Positions 33,864 to 42,569 of a DNA stretch of 63,173 nt are shown piece by piece. Each line of letters starts with the position of its first letter. Within the stretch, counting starts at the first letter, position 1. The position numbers were made by a program, and so were the translations under genes. The DNA is taken from NCBI GenBank assembly GCA_964423345.1, contig CAYREV010000016.1:1-63173 (forward strand), given 5' to 3'. The stretch is from CAYREV01 sp964423345. Its GTDB lineage: Bacteria > Bacteroidota > Rhodothermia > Balneolales > Balneolaceae. Below the pieces are notes generated by a model, which did not search any database, was not told where the DNA came from, and worked only from the letters and a program-made list of their open reading frames with translations.

Positions 33864-34637
33864 ATGCTTGCAAAACGAATCATACCCTGCCTCGACATTA
33901 AAGACGGCAGAACCGTCAAGGGCGTCAACTTCGAGGATCTCCGGGATGCCGGCGACCCCGTAGAACTGGCGCGGCGCTATGCCGACGAAGGGGCCGACGA
34001 GCTGGTATTTCTGGATATCACCGCCACCAAAGAGAAACGGAAGACGCTTATCGACCTGGTCCGCCGCATCGCGCGGGAGATCGATATCCCCTTTACCGTA
34101 GGGGGCGGCATTAAAACCGTCGGGGAGATCGAGAAGCTGCTGCATGCCGGGGCCGACAAGATATCCCTGAACAGCGCTATCGTCCGCGATCCCAGGCTCA
34201 TCAACCGTGCCTCCGAGGCCTTCGGATCGCAGTGCATCGTAGCCGCGGTAGACGCCAAACGCAGCGACGGGCGGTGGACTGTCTTTATCAGCGGCGGCAG
34301 CGTGGATACCGGGCGGGACGCCCTCGAGTGGATGGAAGAGGTGGAACGAAGGGGCGCGGGCGAAATCCTGCTGACCAGCATGGACCGCGACGGCACCAGG
34401 GAAGGATTTGATATCGAGCTGCTGCAACAGGCCAACCGGCGGGTCACCATCCCCGTCATAGCCAGCGGCGGTGCGGGAACTGTCGGCCACTGCATTGAAG
34501 CCATCGACGAGGCCGGGGCCGATGCCGTACTGGCCGCAAGCATTTTCCACTTCCGCCAGGTTGAAATTGAAGAGATGAAGCAAGCTTTCAGGGACGCATC
34601 CATCCCGGTAAGGCTGGAACACCCAAAAAGTAAATAG
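33864..34637 (+). CDS. hisF: Imidazole glycerol phosphate synthase, cyclase subunit
   Basis: A 257-residue TIM-barrel subunit that closes the imidazole ring using ammonia from HisH, yielding IGP and AICAR. The start at 33864 gives MLAKRIIPCLDIKDGRTVKG, the family N-terminus with catalytic Asp11; the second catalytic Asp is in VAAVDAKR near 130. GGGIKT and ASGGAGTVGH are phosphate loops. The HisH docking face and ammonia channel residues look normal by eye. It has its own -7 motif upstream. Confidence 0.96.
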   Translation: MLAKRIIPCLDIKDGRTVKGVNFEDLRDAGDPVELARRYADEGADELVFLDITATKEKRKTLIDLVRRIAREIDIPFTVGGGIKTVGEIEKLLHAGADKISLNSAIVRDPRLINRASEAFGSQCIVAAVDAKRSDGRWTVFISGGSVDTGRDALEWMEEVERRGAGEILLTSMDRDGTREGFDIELLQQANRRVTIPVIASGGAGTVGHCIEAIDEAGADAVLAASIFHFRQVEIEEMKQAFRDASIPVRLEHPKSK

Positions 34638-34646
34638 GATACCTTT

Positions 34647-35279
34647 ATGGATACGACTACGCTGGATTTTGACAAAGGAGACGGGCTGATACCCGCCGTC
34701 GTACAGGACGCGCATACCTACCGCGTGCTTATGCTCGGCTATATGAACCGGGAAGCCCTGGAGAAAACGCTCAAGGAGAACAAGGTCACCTTCTACAGCC
34801 GCAGCAGGGAGCGGCTGTGGACCAAGGGCGAGACCTCGGGCAACACCCTGGAGCTGGTGGATATACAGGCCGACTGCGACAACGACACCCTGCTGGTACT
34901 GGCCGACCCCGCCGGCCCCACCTGCCATACCGGGGCCGAATCCTGCTTCCACGAGAAGGAGTTCAAGCCGCAAGGCGGCTCCCTGCATTTCCTGGAAGAG
35001 CTGGAAGAGCTGATACGCGACCGTAAGGAGAAGATGCCTGAGGGCTCCTACACCACCTACCTTTTTGAGAGCGGCACTGGCAAAATCGCCCAGAAAGTGG
35101 GCGAGGAATCCGTAGAGGCTATTATAGAAGCCCTGAATTCAAATAATGAGCAGCTTACCGACGAAGTATCCGACCTGATATATCACCTGCTGGTGCTGCT
35201 GGCCGACCGGGGGCTCTCACTCGAAACCATCGCGAACCGACTGGCCGAACGCCACGGCCAAAACCAAGCCGGCGGCTAA
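34647..35279 (+). CDS. hisIE: Bifunctional PR-AMP cyclohydrolase / PR-ATP pyrophosphatase
   Basis: A 210-residue fusion doing steps two and three of the pathway. The HisI part (about 1-115) has TFYSRSRERLWTKGETSGN and the zinc/magnesium site DCDNDTLLVL...GPTCHTGAESCF. The HisE part (about 118-205) has the MazG-like helices with KVGEESVEAIIEA and DEVSDLIYHLLVLL. It starts nine bases after hisF and ends the operon. A convergent formamidase gene ends 22 bases beyond. Confidence 0.96.
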   Translation: MDTTTLDFDKGDGLIPAVVQDAHTYRVLMLGYMNREALEKTLKENKVTFYSRSRERLWTKGETSGNTLELVDIQADCDNDTLLVLADPAGPTCHTGAESCFHEKEFKPQGGSLHFLEELEELIRDRKEKMPEGSYTTYLFESGTGKIAQKVGEESVEAIIEALNSNNEQLTDEVSDLIYHLLVLLADRGLSLETIANRLAERHGQNQAGG

Positions 35280-35301
35280 GCGGTAAGGGAAGCCGCCCGG
35301 C

Positions 35302-36253
35302 CTACTCTATGCCCAGCACTTCCTTGGACATGTGCATGGTCACCAGCATATGGGGGACATCCACCACTTCGGCTATCTTAAGGTCGCCGGCCAAAGAACA
35401 GAGCGCATAGGCATCCTGCCGATCCATATTGTGTTGCTCCACCAGGTAATCGATCATATAGCGGGTGGCTTTTTTGGCAGCCTTGTCGATAGTCGTCCCG
35501 AAACCGGTCACCGCATAATAGTCGTCCGTCTCATACTGCGGCTCCTCTATCGTACGGCCCTCCTTGATCAGCTCCACTTCATAGACGATGCGCATGGGCG
35601 CCTCTATAGCCGTCCCGCACACCTCGCCCAGTCCCTGGGTGGCATGTGCATCGCCGATGGAGAAGAGCGCGCCTTCCACCAGGACGGGAAAATAGACCGT
35701 CGCCCCCTCCGTCATATTGGGATCGTCCATATTGCCACCGTTCTTGCGAGGCGGGATGGTCGAAAGCATGGAGTCGGTGGCCGGGGCCACACCCANNNNN
35801 NNNNNNNNNNNNNNNNNNNNNNNNNNNNNNNNNNNNNNNNNNNNNNNNNNNNNNNNNNNNNNNNNNNNNNNNNNNNNNNNNNNNNNNNNNNNNNNCCCAG
35901 TCGCCCATCTCAATTTGATGAAGCGTCACTTTCAATACGTCGCCGGGTTCCGCCCCCTCCACATAGACCGGGCCCGTAAGCGGGTGGATGGGATCGAAGC
36001 TCAGGTTCTCCAGATCTTTCAGGGTGGAGTTAATATTCAGCTGGCGGTCGGAGGCCTCCTCGGTCTGCACTTCGATGACCGAAGCCGAAGGCACCCTCAA
36101 GACGGGTTCGATGGCACTGCTCCACCGGCTATGGGTCTGGTCGGCCGTAAGGGAGTAATCGGCTTCGGGTACCGGGTCCACTTCCATCTCCCCCTCCCCG
36201 GCCGTACATCCGGCTGCAACCATCACTGTCAATAATAGAATAAACTGTCTCAT
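35302..36253 (-). CDS. Acetamidase/formamidase family protein, interrupted by an assembly gap
   Basis: The N-terminal 119 residues (signal peptide with lipobox-like MVAAGCTAG, Cys at 16; then SHSRWS-like THSRWSSAIEPVL and GPVYVEGAEPGDVLKVTL) and the C-terminal 164 residues (GVAPATDSM, SIGDAHATQGLGEVCGTAIE, ending LVTMHMSKEVLGIE) both match the FmdA/AmdA amidase family. This family releases ammonia from formamide or acetamide. The halves lie in different frames across the 100 Ns; since 100 is a placeholder, this is not a true frameshift. Roughly 50-70 residues around the GWGW segment are missing. The lipobox suggests an exported form, unlike the usual cytosolic enzyme. Confidence 0.82.
35796..35895. 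other. 100-N assembly gap in the formamidase gene
   Basis: The placeholder gap lies between GDWG (minus-strand upstream side) and GVAPA. Joining the flanks at their shared CCCA would put the two halves out of frame, so real sequence is missing rather than overlapped. Confidence 0.9.
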
Positions 36254-36428
36254 AAAACCCTCCGTCGTTGAATAAGCGTGATAAGTTCACTCAGGCCTGA
36301 GCCTGCATTAAGAACGTACTATAAGAGAATGGGCATGATTTAGCAACTGCCGGGATACCGGCTCTTTGCAGCCACAGCCTATTTTATTACCTTGCCGGAA
36401 ACGCAATCATCACCTACACAGACCCCCT

Positions 36429-36842
36429 ATGAAGATCACTGTTCAGAAACTGAATGACGACATGCACATGGAAGCCGCCAATGAAGAGGGCGGGAAAATC
36501 AGAATGGACGGAAACACCCGGATCGGGGGACTGGAAGGTGGCCTGAGCCCCATGCAGCTGCTGCTGGCCGGCATTGGCGGATGCAGCGCTATCGATGTTA
36601 TCGACATCCTGGGCAAGCAGCGACAGGGCCTGCAGGACCTGCAGGTGGTAGTCGACGGCGACAAGCAAAAAGCGGACACCTACTCTGAATTCAAAACCAT
36701 CCACCTAAAGTTTATACTGGAGGGCGACCTCGACCCCAAAAAGGTGGAAAGGGCCCTTGAGCTGTCCATCAACAAATACTGTTCGGTTTCCAAAGCCCTC
36801 GAAAAAGGATCCGAAATCTCCTACGATTACGAAATAAAATAA
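36429..36842 (+). CDS. OsmC family protein (YhfA-like)
   Basis: A 137-residue OsmC-fold protein with the start set at ATG 36429 (MKITVQKLNDD). The two cysteines are C52 in AGIGGCSAIDVIDIL and C118 in NKYCSVSKAL. The GGLSPMQLLLAGIGGCSAID pattern is the YhfA-like OsmC subgroup, for which peroxidase or persulfide/thiol roles are proposed. It is followed by an Rrf2 regulator and opposed by MsrB, giving a local group of thiol-stress genes. It is a distant paralogue of the protein at 20687-21115. Confidence 0.9.
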   Translation: MKITVQKLNDDMHMEAANEEGGKIRMDGNTRIGGLEGGLSPMQLLLAGIGGCSAIDVIDILGKQRQGLQDLQVVVDGDKQKADTYSEFKTIHLKFILEGDLDPKKVERALELSINKYCSVSKALEKGSEISYDYEIK

Positions 36843-36977
36843 GACGCCCACGACATACAAGCCGGCGGGAAATTGGTCAATCATCACAATCGGCCGACCT
36901 TATCCCTTGCTTCAAACGGGAATAGGCATTAATATGGGCTGTCACGTAGGCGAAATCATCTCTATACCAATAACTGT

Positions 36978-36991
36978 CTCTTAAAAAAGAG
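36978..36991. promoter_or_regulatory. Inverted repeat upstream of the Rrf2 gene
   Basis: CTCTT (36978-36982) and AAGAG (36987-36991) flank AAAA, 13 bases upstream of the Rrf2 start codon. Rrf2 regulators commonly repress their own promoter, so this is a candidate operator. Confidence 0.4.
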
Positions 36992-37004
36992 TCTCATATA
37001 GTTT

Positions 37005-37457
37005 ATGCTTTTATCCAATTCCTGTGAATACGGGCTGAGAGCGGCTTTATACCTGGCGGCCCATGAAGAGAAAGGATATATCTCCATCAAGAAGATCAGC
37101 GAGGACCTCGAACTCTCCCGCCACTTTTTGACCAAGATCCTGCAGCAACTGACCGCCGATGACCTGCTGGAATCCTACAAGGGGCCCAATGGCGGGGTGC
37201 GGCTGGCGAAGCCGGGCGAGGAAACAAGCCTCCTCGAAATTGTAGAGGCTATAGAGGGGGAGGAGCTCTTCGACCGGTGCGTCCTGGGCCTGCCGGGATG
37301 CGGCATGAAAAAACCCTGTCCCATCCATGACGAATGGCTTAAACACCGCGAAGGCATTCTGGAGATGCTTTCGAACACTTCCCTCAGCCGGCTGGCAGAA
37401 AAAAGCAAGGATTTTAAAATCCGCATCACGGCCGAAAACAGCCTCCTGGAGCTGTAG
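37005..37457 (+). CDS. Rrf2 family Fe-S-type transcriptional regulator
   Basis: A 150-residue DNA-binding protein: winged helix (about 1-65, CEYGLRAALYLA, LSRHFLTKILQQL) followed by the dimer helix. It has three cysteines at C92, C99 and C105 in the loop DRCVLGLPGCGMKKPCPIHDEW, the spacing of cluster-binding members (IscR/NsrR type), so it probably senses iron-sulfur status, NO or redox. A palindrome sits just upstream. Neighbours OsmC and MsrB suggest an oxidative-stress regulon, which is inference. Confidence 0.92.
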   Translation: MLLSNSCEYGLRAALYLAAHEEKGYISIKKISEDLELSRHFLTKILQQLTADDLLESYKGPNGGVRLAKPGEETSLLEIVEAIEGEELFDRCVLGLPGCGMKKPCPIHDEWLKHREGILEMLSNTSLSRLAEKSKDFKIRITAENSLLEL

Positions 37458-37518
37458 GCGGATTTTTTATACGCAGGATCCGGTTTATCCCTGTTCTATG
37501 CAGGTGAACATCAATACG

Positions 37519-37971
37519 CTACTTATTCTCCTCGACCAACTCCAGTGAGGCCGAATTGACGCAGTACCGCAGCCCCGTGGGTTCGGGCCCGTCGGGAAAA
37601 ACGTGTCCCAGGTGAGCATCGCAGACGTTGCAAACCACTTCGATACGGTTCATGCCGTGGCTACGGTCCCTCCGGTAGGCCACCACATCCTCCCTGAGGG
37701 GTTCGGTAAAACTGGGCCAGCCGGATTTCGATTCGAACTTGCCAGAAGAGTCGAAGAGCTCCGTGCCGCAGCAGACGCATGCATAGCGGCCCGGCCGGTG
37801 CGCCTCACAGTATTCCCCGCTGTAGGGACGTTCGGTACCCTGCTTGCGCGTCACATAAAACTGTTCATCGGTCAGCTGCTCCTTCCACTCCTCGTCGGTC
37901 TTGCTCACATTGCGCGGCGCTTCGGGGTTTCCCTCATCCGCATGTTTTTGTACCTGTGTCCAGTCGATCAT
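37519..37971 (-). CDS. msrB: Peptide-methionine (R)-S-oxide reductase
   Basis: A 150-residue repair enzyme that reduces methionine-R-sulfoxide in proteins using thioredoxin. The zinc site has C65/C68 and C114/C117, the catalytic Cys is C137 in LRYCVNSASL, and SGWPSF and HLGHVFPDGP are family signatures. I set the start at ATG 37971 (MIDWTQVQKH), as the upstream extension has no family match. It has no signal peptide, so it acts in the cytosol. It is convergent with the Rrf2 gene. Confidence 0.95.
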   Translation of the reverse strand: MIDWTQVQKHADEGNPEAPRNVSKTDEEWKEQLTDEQFYVTRKQGTERPYSGEYCEAHRPGRYACVCCGTELFDSSGKFESKSGWPSFTEPLREDVVAYRRDRSHGMNRIEVVCNVCDAHLGHVFPDGPEPTGLRYCVNSASLELVEENK

Positions 37972-38036
37972 AATGGGTGTTTCGGCTGTTTGGGGATCAA
38001 TACCTCTACACAATACAGGGCTTCAGCTTTAAAAAG

Positions 38037-38111
38037 TCGGGGCGGCCGGATTTGAACCGGCGACCTCGTCGTCCCGAACGACGCGCGCTAACCGGGCTGC
38101 GCTACGCCCCG
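38037..38111 (-). tRNA. tRNA-Pro (CGG)
   Basis: Minus strand. The acceptor CGGGGCG (from 38111) pairs with CGCCCCG, with discriminator A at 38037. The D arm is GTAGCGCAGCCCGGTTAGCGC, the anticodon arm CGTCG-TTCGGGA-CGACG gives anticodon CGG, and the T arm CCGG-TTCAAAT-CCGG is standard. CCA is not encoded. It lies between msrB and gapA. Confidence 0.97.
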
Positions 38112-38191
38112 AATATAGACCGGTGATTGCCGCCTTATCTAACCCTTCCCCGGCCGGCCTGAATAGTTTTCAAGCGCTTGCCGCCGGTATG

Positions 38192-39193
38192 CTATCCAAT
38201 CCTGGAAATCAGGTCGGCGGTCCGTGCCGAATAACCGGCTTCGTTATCGTACCAGGCGATGACCTTGACCAGCTTCCCGTCCACTTTGGTAAGTCCGCTG
38301 TCATAGATAGAGGAGTGCGGGTTGCTCAGGATGTCGGTGGAAACCAGCTCATCCTCGGAATATTGAAGGATCCCTTTCATCCCCCCCTCGGCGGCTTTTT
38401 TGAAGGCATCGTGCACCTGTTCCTCGGTGACCTCGCTGTTCACCACGGCCGTAAGGTCGGTCAGCGAACCGTCGGGTACCGGAACGCGAACGGCGCCTCC
38501 GTCCAGTTTTCCGTCGAGGTGGGGCAGCACCAGTCCCACGGCCTTGGCGGCTCCCGTCGTAGTGGGAACGATGTTATAGGCGGCAGCCCGTGCCCGGCGC
38601 AGGTCGCTGTGCGGCCCGTCCAACAGTTGCTGATTGCCGGTATAGGCGTGGATGGTGGTCATAAGTCCCTTTTCGAGTCCGAAGGCGTCGTCGAGCACTT
38701 TAACCATCGGTGCCAGGCAGTTGGTGGTGCAGCTGGCGTTGGAGTAGATTTTGGTCTCATCGTTAATCACTTCATCATTGACGCCGAGTACGACCGTCTT
38801 CACGTCGCCGCCTTTGGCGGGGGCGGAGATGATAACCTTTTCGGCGCCGGCCTCAATGTGTTTCCCGGCGTCCTGTTCCGTCCTGAAAAAACCGGTCGAC
38901 TCCACGATGACGTCGGCTCCGCGTTTGCCCCATTCCAGCTTGGCGGGGTCCCGTTCGGAAGAGATACCGATTTTATTACCGTCAATACTTATAGCATCCT
39001 CAGTGGCGGAAACCTCTCCCTGGTAGGTGCCGTGAACCGAATCGTACTTGAAAAGGTGAGCCAGGGTCTTTGCATCCGTCAGGTCGTTGATGCCGACAAT
39101 TTCAATGCGATCCTTGTGATAGGCAAAAATAGAACGTGCAACCAGCCGTCCTATTCGCCCGAAACCGTTAATTCCTACTTTAATTTTACTCAT
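38192..39193 (-). CDS. gapA: Glyceraldehyde-3-phosphate dehydrogenase (type I)
   Basis: A 333-residue glycolytic enzyme. The start at 39193 gives MSKIKVGINGFGRIGRL, the Rossmann start. The nucleophile is in SNASCTTNCLAP, with the following HAYTGNQQLLDGP and RRARAAAYNIVPTTTGAAKA; the C-terminal WYDNEAGYSART is intact. The residue after the second NAD strand (VGINDLTDAK) carries no acidic group pattern I could use to decide NAD against NADP. Monocistronic. Confidence 0.97.
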   Translation of the reverse strand: MSKIKVGINGFGRIGRLVARSIFAYHKDRIEIVGINDLTDAKTLAHLFKYDSVHGTYQGEVSATEDAISIDGNKIGISSERDPAKLEWGKRGADVIVESTGFFRTEQDAGKHIEAGAEKVIISAPAKGGDVKTVVLGVNDEVINDETKIYSNASCTTNCLAPMVKVLDDAFGLEKGLMTTIHAYTGNQQLLDGPHSDLRRARAAAYNIVPTTTGAAKAVGLVLPHLDGKLDGGAVRVPVPDGSLTDLTAVVNSEVTEEQVHDAFKKAAEGGMKGILQYSEDELVSTDILSNPHSSIYDSGLTKVDGKLVKVIAWYDNEAGYSARTADLISRIG

Positions 39194-39353
39194 AAGATTT
39201 TCCTTCAATGCTGTTTTTAAAAGTCAATGTTTGCGGGATTAATAATGTATAGTTCCTAAAAATGAATTAGGTCTAAATCGTTCAAAAACAAGGGATGGAA
39301 AGTACCATTACCCATATCCATTCGCAAGGGTAAAGGGAGGGGCCGCGTGCCGG

Positions 39354-40049
39354 TCATTCCCCGTCGAGGTTTACGTCTCCGGGCATCTCATCATCATCCA
39401 ACAGATCATCAAAATCGCCGTCGTCCATCCCCGGCATATCGTCCTCATCCTCTTCTCCCTCTTCCTCGGCCTCACTTTTCTTGCGGTTCAGGGTAGCTCC
39501 CGCCCTTTTTAAGGCCATCGCTATTTCCTGTTCCCCGTTATCGACCGCTATGGAAAGGGCGGTTTCTCCGTTCTTATCCTTTTGACCTACCCCCGCTCCC
39601 TGCTCTATCAGGTATGTAACCACTTCGGTATGCCCCTCGCGCGCCGCCTGCATCAGCGCCGTTTGTCCCCAACGCTGCCGTGCATTCACATCGGCGCCCC
39701 GGTCTACCAGCATCTTTACACTTTCCAGATTGCCTTGGCGGGCGGCGGCAATGAGAACGAGGCTGCCGATCTCCGCCCCATGATCCAGCAGGTACTCCAT
39801 CATCTCGATGTTGCCGTTCTCCGCGGCACGGTTCAGGGCGGTTCCTCCCATCGAGGTCGTTAATGAGGGATCGGCACCCTCTTCCATCAGGTACTTTACC
39901 ATCTCAAAGTCATCGTTCCCGGCTGCCAGGATCAATGCACTGCTTCCGCTTTTGTTGGTTGTATCGATATCGGCGTCATTAGACAACTCCTTTTTAACGG
40001 CATCCAAATTGCTTTCTTTGGCGGCTTGTAACAACAGAGAGCGTTCCAT
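39354..40049 (-). CDS. Ankyrin-repeat protein with acidic tail
   Basis: A 231-residue cytosolic protein with five to six ankyrin repeats (about 1-185), for example GGTALNRAAENGNIEMMEYL, and a strongly acidic C-terminal tail (about 190-231, EEEGEEDEDD and DDGDFDDLLDDDE). Ankyrin repeats bind proteins; no enzyme domain is present. It lies 103 bases downstream of fmt on the same strand, so it could be a distal member of that operon. The partner is unknown. Confidence 0.9.
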   Translation of the reverse strand: MERSLLLQAAKESNLDAVKKELSNDADIDTTNKSGSSALILAAGNDDFEMVKYLMEEGADPSLTTSMGGTALNRAAENGNIEMMEYLLDHGAEIGSLVLIAAARQGNLESVKMLVDRGADVNARQRWGQTALMQAAREGHTEVVTYLIEQGAGVGQKDKNGETALSIAVDNGEQEIAMALKRAGATLNRKKSEAEEEGEEDEDDMPGMDDGDFDDLLDDDEMPGDVNLDGE

Positions 40050-40151
40050 GTTCAGGCTATTGTTTTAGAAAGGTGATAAGGATTTATCGAGTGAGTATAT
40101 CATAAATATCTGAACCTTTTTCAACAGGGCGGCCAAAAATCTATGAAAATA

Positions 40152-41066
40152 TCAGTGAGCCAGGCCCGTGCCGCTGTATCCATTCATAAAATCCTTGCCG
40201 CTCATGCGCCTTTTGCCTTCAATCTGGACTTCCTCCAGCACCAGATCCAGCGTACCGGTACCCACGAGCAGCTTGTCGTCGCCCATATCAAGCTGGCCCG
40301 GTTTCAGCCTGGAGCTGTCGGCTATTCGGGAGCGGTACATTTTGAAGTTCAGCCCGTCCAATTCGGCCCATGCTCCCGGGAACGGGCTGAGCCCCCGAAT
40401 CTTATTGTGGACTTTTTCGGCCGACTCCTCAAAATCAATTCTGCAATCTTCCGTAAAAAGTTTGGGAGCGGAAGTAGCTTGTTCATGGTCCTGGGCCTTC
40501 AGCTCGCAGCTGTCGGACTCAATATCGTCCAATGCCTCCGTCAACACCCGGCTTCCGATCTTCTTCAGCTTATGGTACAGATCGCCGGTCGTCTCGTTCG
40601 GTCCGATATCGACCTCCTCCTGTTTTATGATCCGTCCGGTATCCACATTCTCTTCAAGAAAAAATATACTGACTCCCGTCTTCTCCTCTCCTCTCATCAC
40701 GGCCCAGTGAATGGGGGCCGCCCCACGGTATTTGGGCAGCAGCGAAGCGTGCAGGTTTACCGATCCCCGTTTTGGGATCTCCAGGAGGTGTTTGGGGAGG
40801 ATCCGAAAAGCCACAACCACAAATAGGTCCGGTTCCAGGGCTTTCAGCTCTTCTGCAAATGAGGGATCGTCAAGGTCTTCGACCGTAATAACGGGCAGTC
40901 CCCGTTCCAGGGCTTCCGCTTTAACCGGGGTGGGCGACGGTTTTGCCCCGCGTCCCCTGCGCTTGTCGATATTGCTTACTACGGCGGCTATCGTGTGGCT
41001 CGATTCCGCAAGACGCCCGAGGCTGGGAATCGCGAAATCCGGGGAACCCATGAATACGATTTTCAT
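40152..41066 (-). CDS. fmt: Methionyl-tRNA formyltransferase
   Basis: A 304-residue enzyme that formylates initiator Met-tRNA using 10-formyl-THF. MKIVFMGSPDFAIPSL is the normal start; the catalytic region NLHASLLPKYRGAAPIHWAV and the C-terminal FSPFPGAWAELDG-type segment are clear. It lies 12 bases after def on the minus strand, the usual def-fmt pairing, as last gene of the HU/ruvX/def/fmt operon. Length is normal. Confidence 0.96.
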   Translation of the reverse strand: MKIVFMGSPDFAIPSLGRLAESSHTIAAVVSNIDKRRGRGAKPSPTPVKAEALERGLPVITVEDLDDPSFAEELKALEPDLFVVVAFRILPKHLLEIPKRGSVNLHASLLPKYRGAAPIHWAVMRGEEKTGVSIFFLEENVDTGRIIKQEEVDIGPNETTGDLYHKLKKIGSRVLTEALDDIESDSCELKAQDHEQATSAPKLFTEDCRIDFEESAEKVHNKIRGLSPFPGAWAELDGLNFKMYRSRIADSSRLKPGQLDMGDDKLLVGTGTLDLVLEEVQIEGKRRMSGKDFMNGYSGTGLAH

Positions 41067-41078
41067 GGCAACGTCAGG

Positions 41079-41651
41079 TTACGAAGTTGATGTTGCTTTT
41101 TTGGAGGCCAACGGATACTCCGTTTCCATTTGTCCCCCTGTAATCTCTTTCAGCTTGCTGCTGAGCAGCTTTCGCTTGAAGGCGGAGAGGTGATCCAGGA
41201 AGAGGACGCCATCGAGGTGATCCTTCTCATGCTGTATGACGCGAGCCAGCCAGCCGTCGACCTCCAGTTCCTGTTTTTTAAATTCTGCATCCCGGTATTC
41301 CACTTTTATCTTCTCCGGGCGCGACACGGTGCCGTTGACGCCGGGTATGCTCAGGCATCCCTCCTCCATAGACACTTTCTCCTCACTCTCAAAGACAATG
41401 CGAGGATTGATCATGGCCATCGGACCGTAATCGGGGCCTTCCTCCTCCTCGCTTACCGGGCCGGGGTCCACCACAAAAATACGCAACAGCCTGCCTATCT
41501 GCGGAGCCGCCAGGCCCACCCCGTCGGCATTGTACATCGTCTCAAACATATCGTCGATCAGTTCCCGCAATTCGGCGGTAACCTTTTCAACGGGCTCGGC
41601 CTCTTGGCGCAATATGTCATCATCGTATGTAACGATCGGTAAGATGGCCAT
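41079..41651 (-). CDS. def: Peptide deformylase
   Basis: A 190-residue metalloenzyme that removes the N-formyl group from nascent proteins. All three motifs are seen: GVGLAAPQIG, EEGCLSIPGV (metal Cys) and QHEKDHLDGVLF (HExxH-like with two metal His). I set the start at ATG 41651 (MAILPIVTYDDD), one base after the ruvX stop. It is translated just before fmt, its functional partner. Confidence 0.96.
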   Translation of the reverse strand: MAILPIVTYDDDILRQEAEPVEKVTAELRELIDDMFETMYNADGVGLAAPQIGRLLRIFVVDPGPVSEEEEGPDYGPMAMINPRIVFESEEKVSMEEGCLSIPGVNGTVSRPEKIKVEYRDAEFKKQELEVDGWLARVIQHEKDHLDGVLFLDHLSAFKRKLLSSKLKEITGGQMETEYPLASKKATSTS

Positions 41652-41652
41652 A

Positions 41653-42078
41653 TCAGTGCTCCGACTGTTCAAGATACTTCTGCAGTATGATTGCAGCGGC
41701 CGCCTGGTTGACCCGGTCCGATTCCCGTCGTTTCATCTTGGGCACACCCGCCTCGACCATAGCAGCTACCGCTTCCTTGGAGGTGTATCGTTCATCCATT
41801 TTTGCGATCTCTATCTCGGGCAGGATAAGATTGATCCGGGTTATGAACCGTTCGACCATCCGTACGGCCCGGCCCTCCTCCCCGTCGGGGGTAAGGGGCC
41901 AGCCTATGACCAGCTTTTTCACCTGGTCGGTTTCGACAAGTTTCTTGATCTGCTCCAGCGCTTCCGACGGCGGATAGGTACCTATGGGATTGGCAACCAT
42001 ACGCAGTAAATCCGTACGGGCCAATCCTACCCATTTGGTCCCTACATCAATTCCTAAAAGTCGTCCGTATTCTGCCAA
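41653..42078 (-). CDS. ruvX: YqgF/RuvX family Holliday-junction resolvase homologue
   Basis: A 141-residue RNase H-fold protein. LLGIDVGTKWVGLARTD carries the first catalytic Asp (residue 10) and IGWPLTPDGEEGRAV the conserved YqgF segment; MDERYTSKEA near 94 has the second acidic site. Family members act in pre-16S rRNA 5'-end maturation and were first predicted as junction resolvases. It is two bases after the HU gene and one base before def. Confidence 0.93.
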   Translation of the reverse strand: MAEYGRLLGIDVGTKWVGLARTDLLRMVANPIGTYPPSEALEQIKKLVETDQVKKLVIGWPLTPDGEEGRAVRMVERFITRINLILPEIEIAKMDERYTSKEAVAAMVEAGVPKMKRRESDRVNQAAAAIILQKYLEQSEH

Positions 42079-42080
42079 GG

Positions 42081-42407
42081 TTAACTGTCCGCTTCTTCGA
42101 GTTCTTCCAGCGGCTGCTTCAGGAATTTCTTCAGCAGCTTACTGGGTTTAAAATGGGTCTTTCTGTGTGCCGGCACGTAAATTACCTCGTTGGTTTTGGG
42201 ATTCCGTGCCTTGGGCTTCGCTTTGGTTTTCTTTACTTCAAAAACCCCGAAATCGCGCAGTTCGATCCTGCACTCAGGATCCGCTTTCATCATGGTTTCC
42301 CGGATGGCCACCAATACGGCCTCCACCCAGGGTTCCGATTGAACCATGGGCTCATCCATATCTTCAGCTACTTTTCGAACGAGGTCTCTTTTCGTGTACG
42401 TGATCAT
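42081..42407 (-). CDS. HU/IHF family DNA-binding protein
   Basis: A 108-residue nucleoid protein. TKRDLVRKVAEDM opens the dimer helix region, RDFGVFEVKKTKAKPKARNP is the turn into the DNA-binding arm, and VPAHRKTHFKPSKLLKK closes the fold. A ~15-residue acidic tail (EELEEADS) extends past the normal end. It is first gene of an operon with ruvX, def and fmt. HU and IHF cannot be separated confidently; the arm sequence looks IHF-like. Confidence 0.93.
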   Translation of the reverse strand: MITYTKRDLVRKVAEDMDEPMVQSEPWVEAVLVAIRETMMKADPECRIELRDFGVFEVKKTKAKPKARNPKTNEVIYVPAHRKTHFKPSKLLKKFLKQPLEELEEADS

Positions 42408-42527
42408 AATCTTGGGTATGCCTTTCTGTTAGTCTATTCGTCTGATATTTATTTTTATATACTCCTAAGGTTTAGCTGTAACCGCCTTAAAAATAGATGG
42501 TAGATGATATTGTTTTTAAAGCAGATA

Positions 42528-42548
42528 TGAAAACCCTAGAGGGGTGTT
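42528..42548 (-). terminator. Short hairpin after spoT
   Basis: ACCC/GGGT (42533-42545) with a five-base loop, followed on the minus strand by TTTTC, lies 25-37 bases beyond the rel/spoT stop codon. It is a weak intrinsic terminator. Confidence 0.4.
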
Positions 42549-42569
42549 AACGTAGTAAAAACTTGAAAA

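Noticed and set aside
33801..34988. 395-codon minus-strand open frame
   Set aside because: Runs antisense across hisF and into hisIE; both sense genes are certain.
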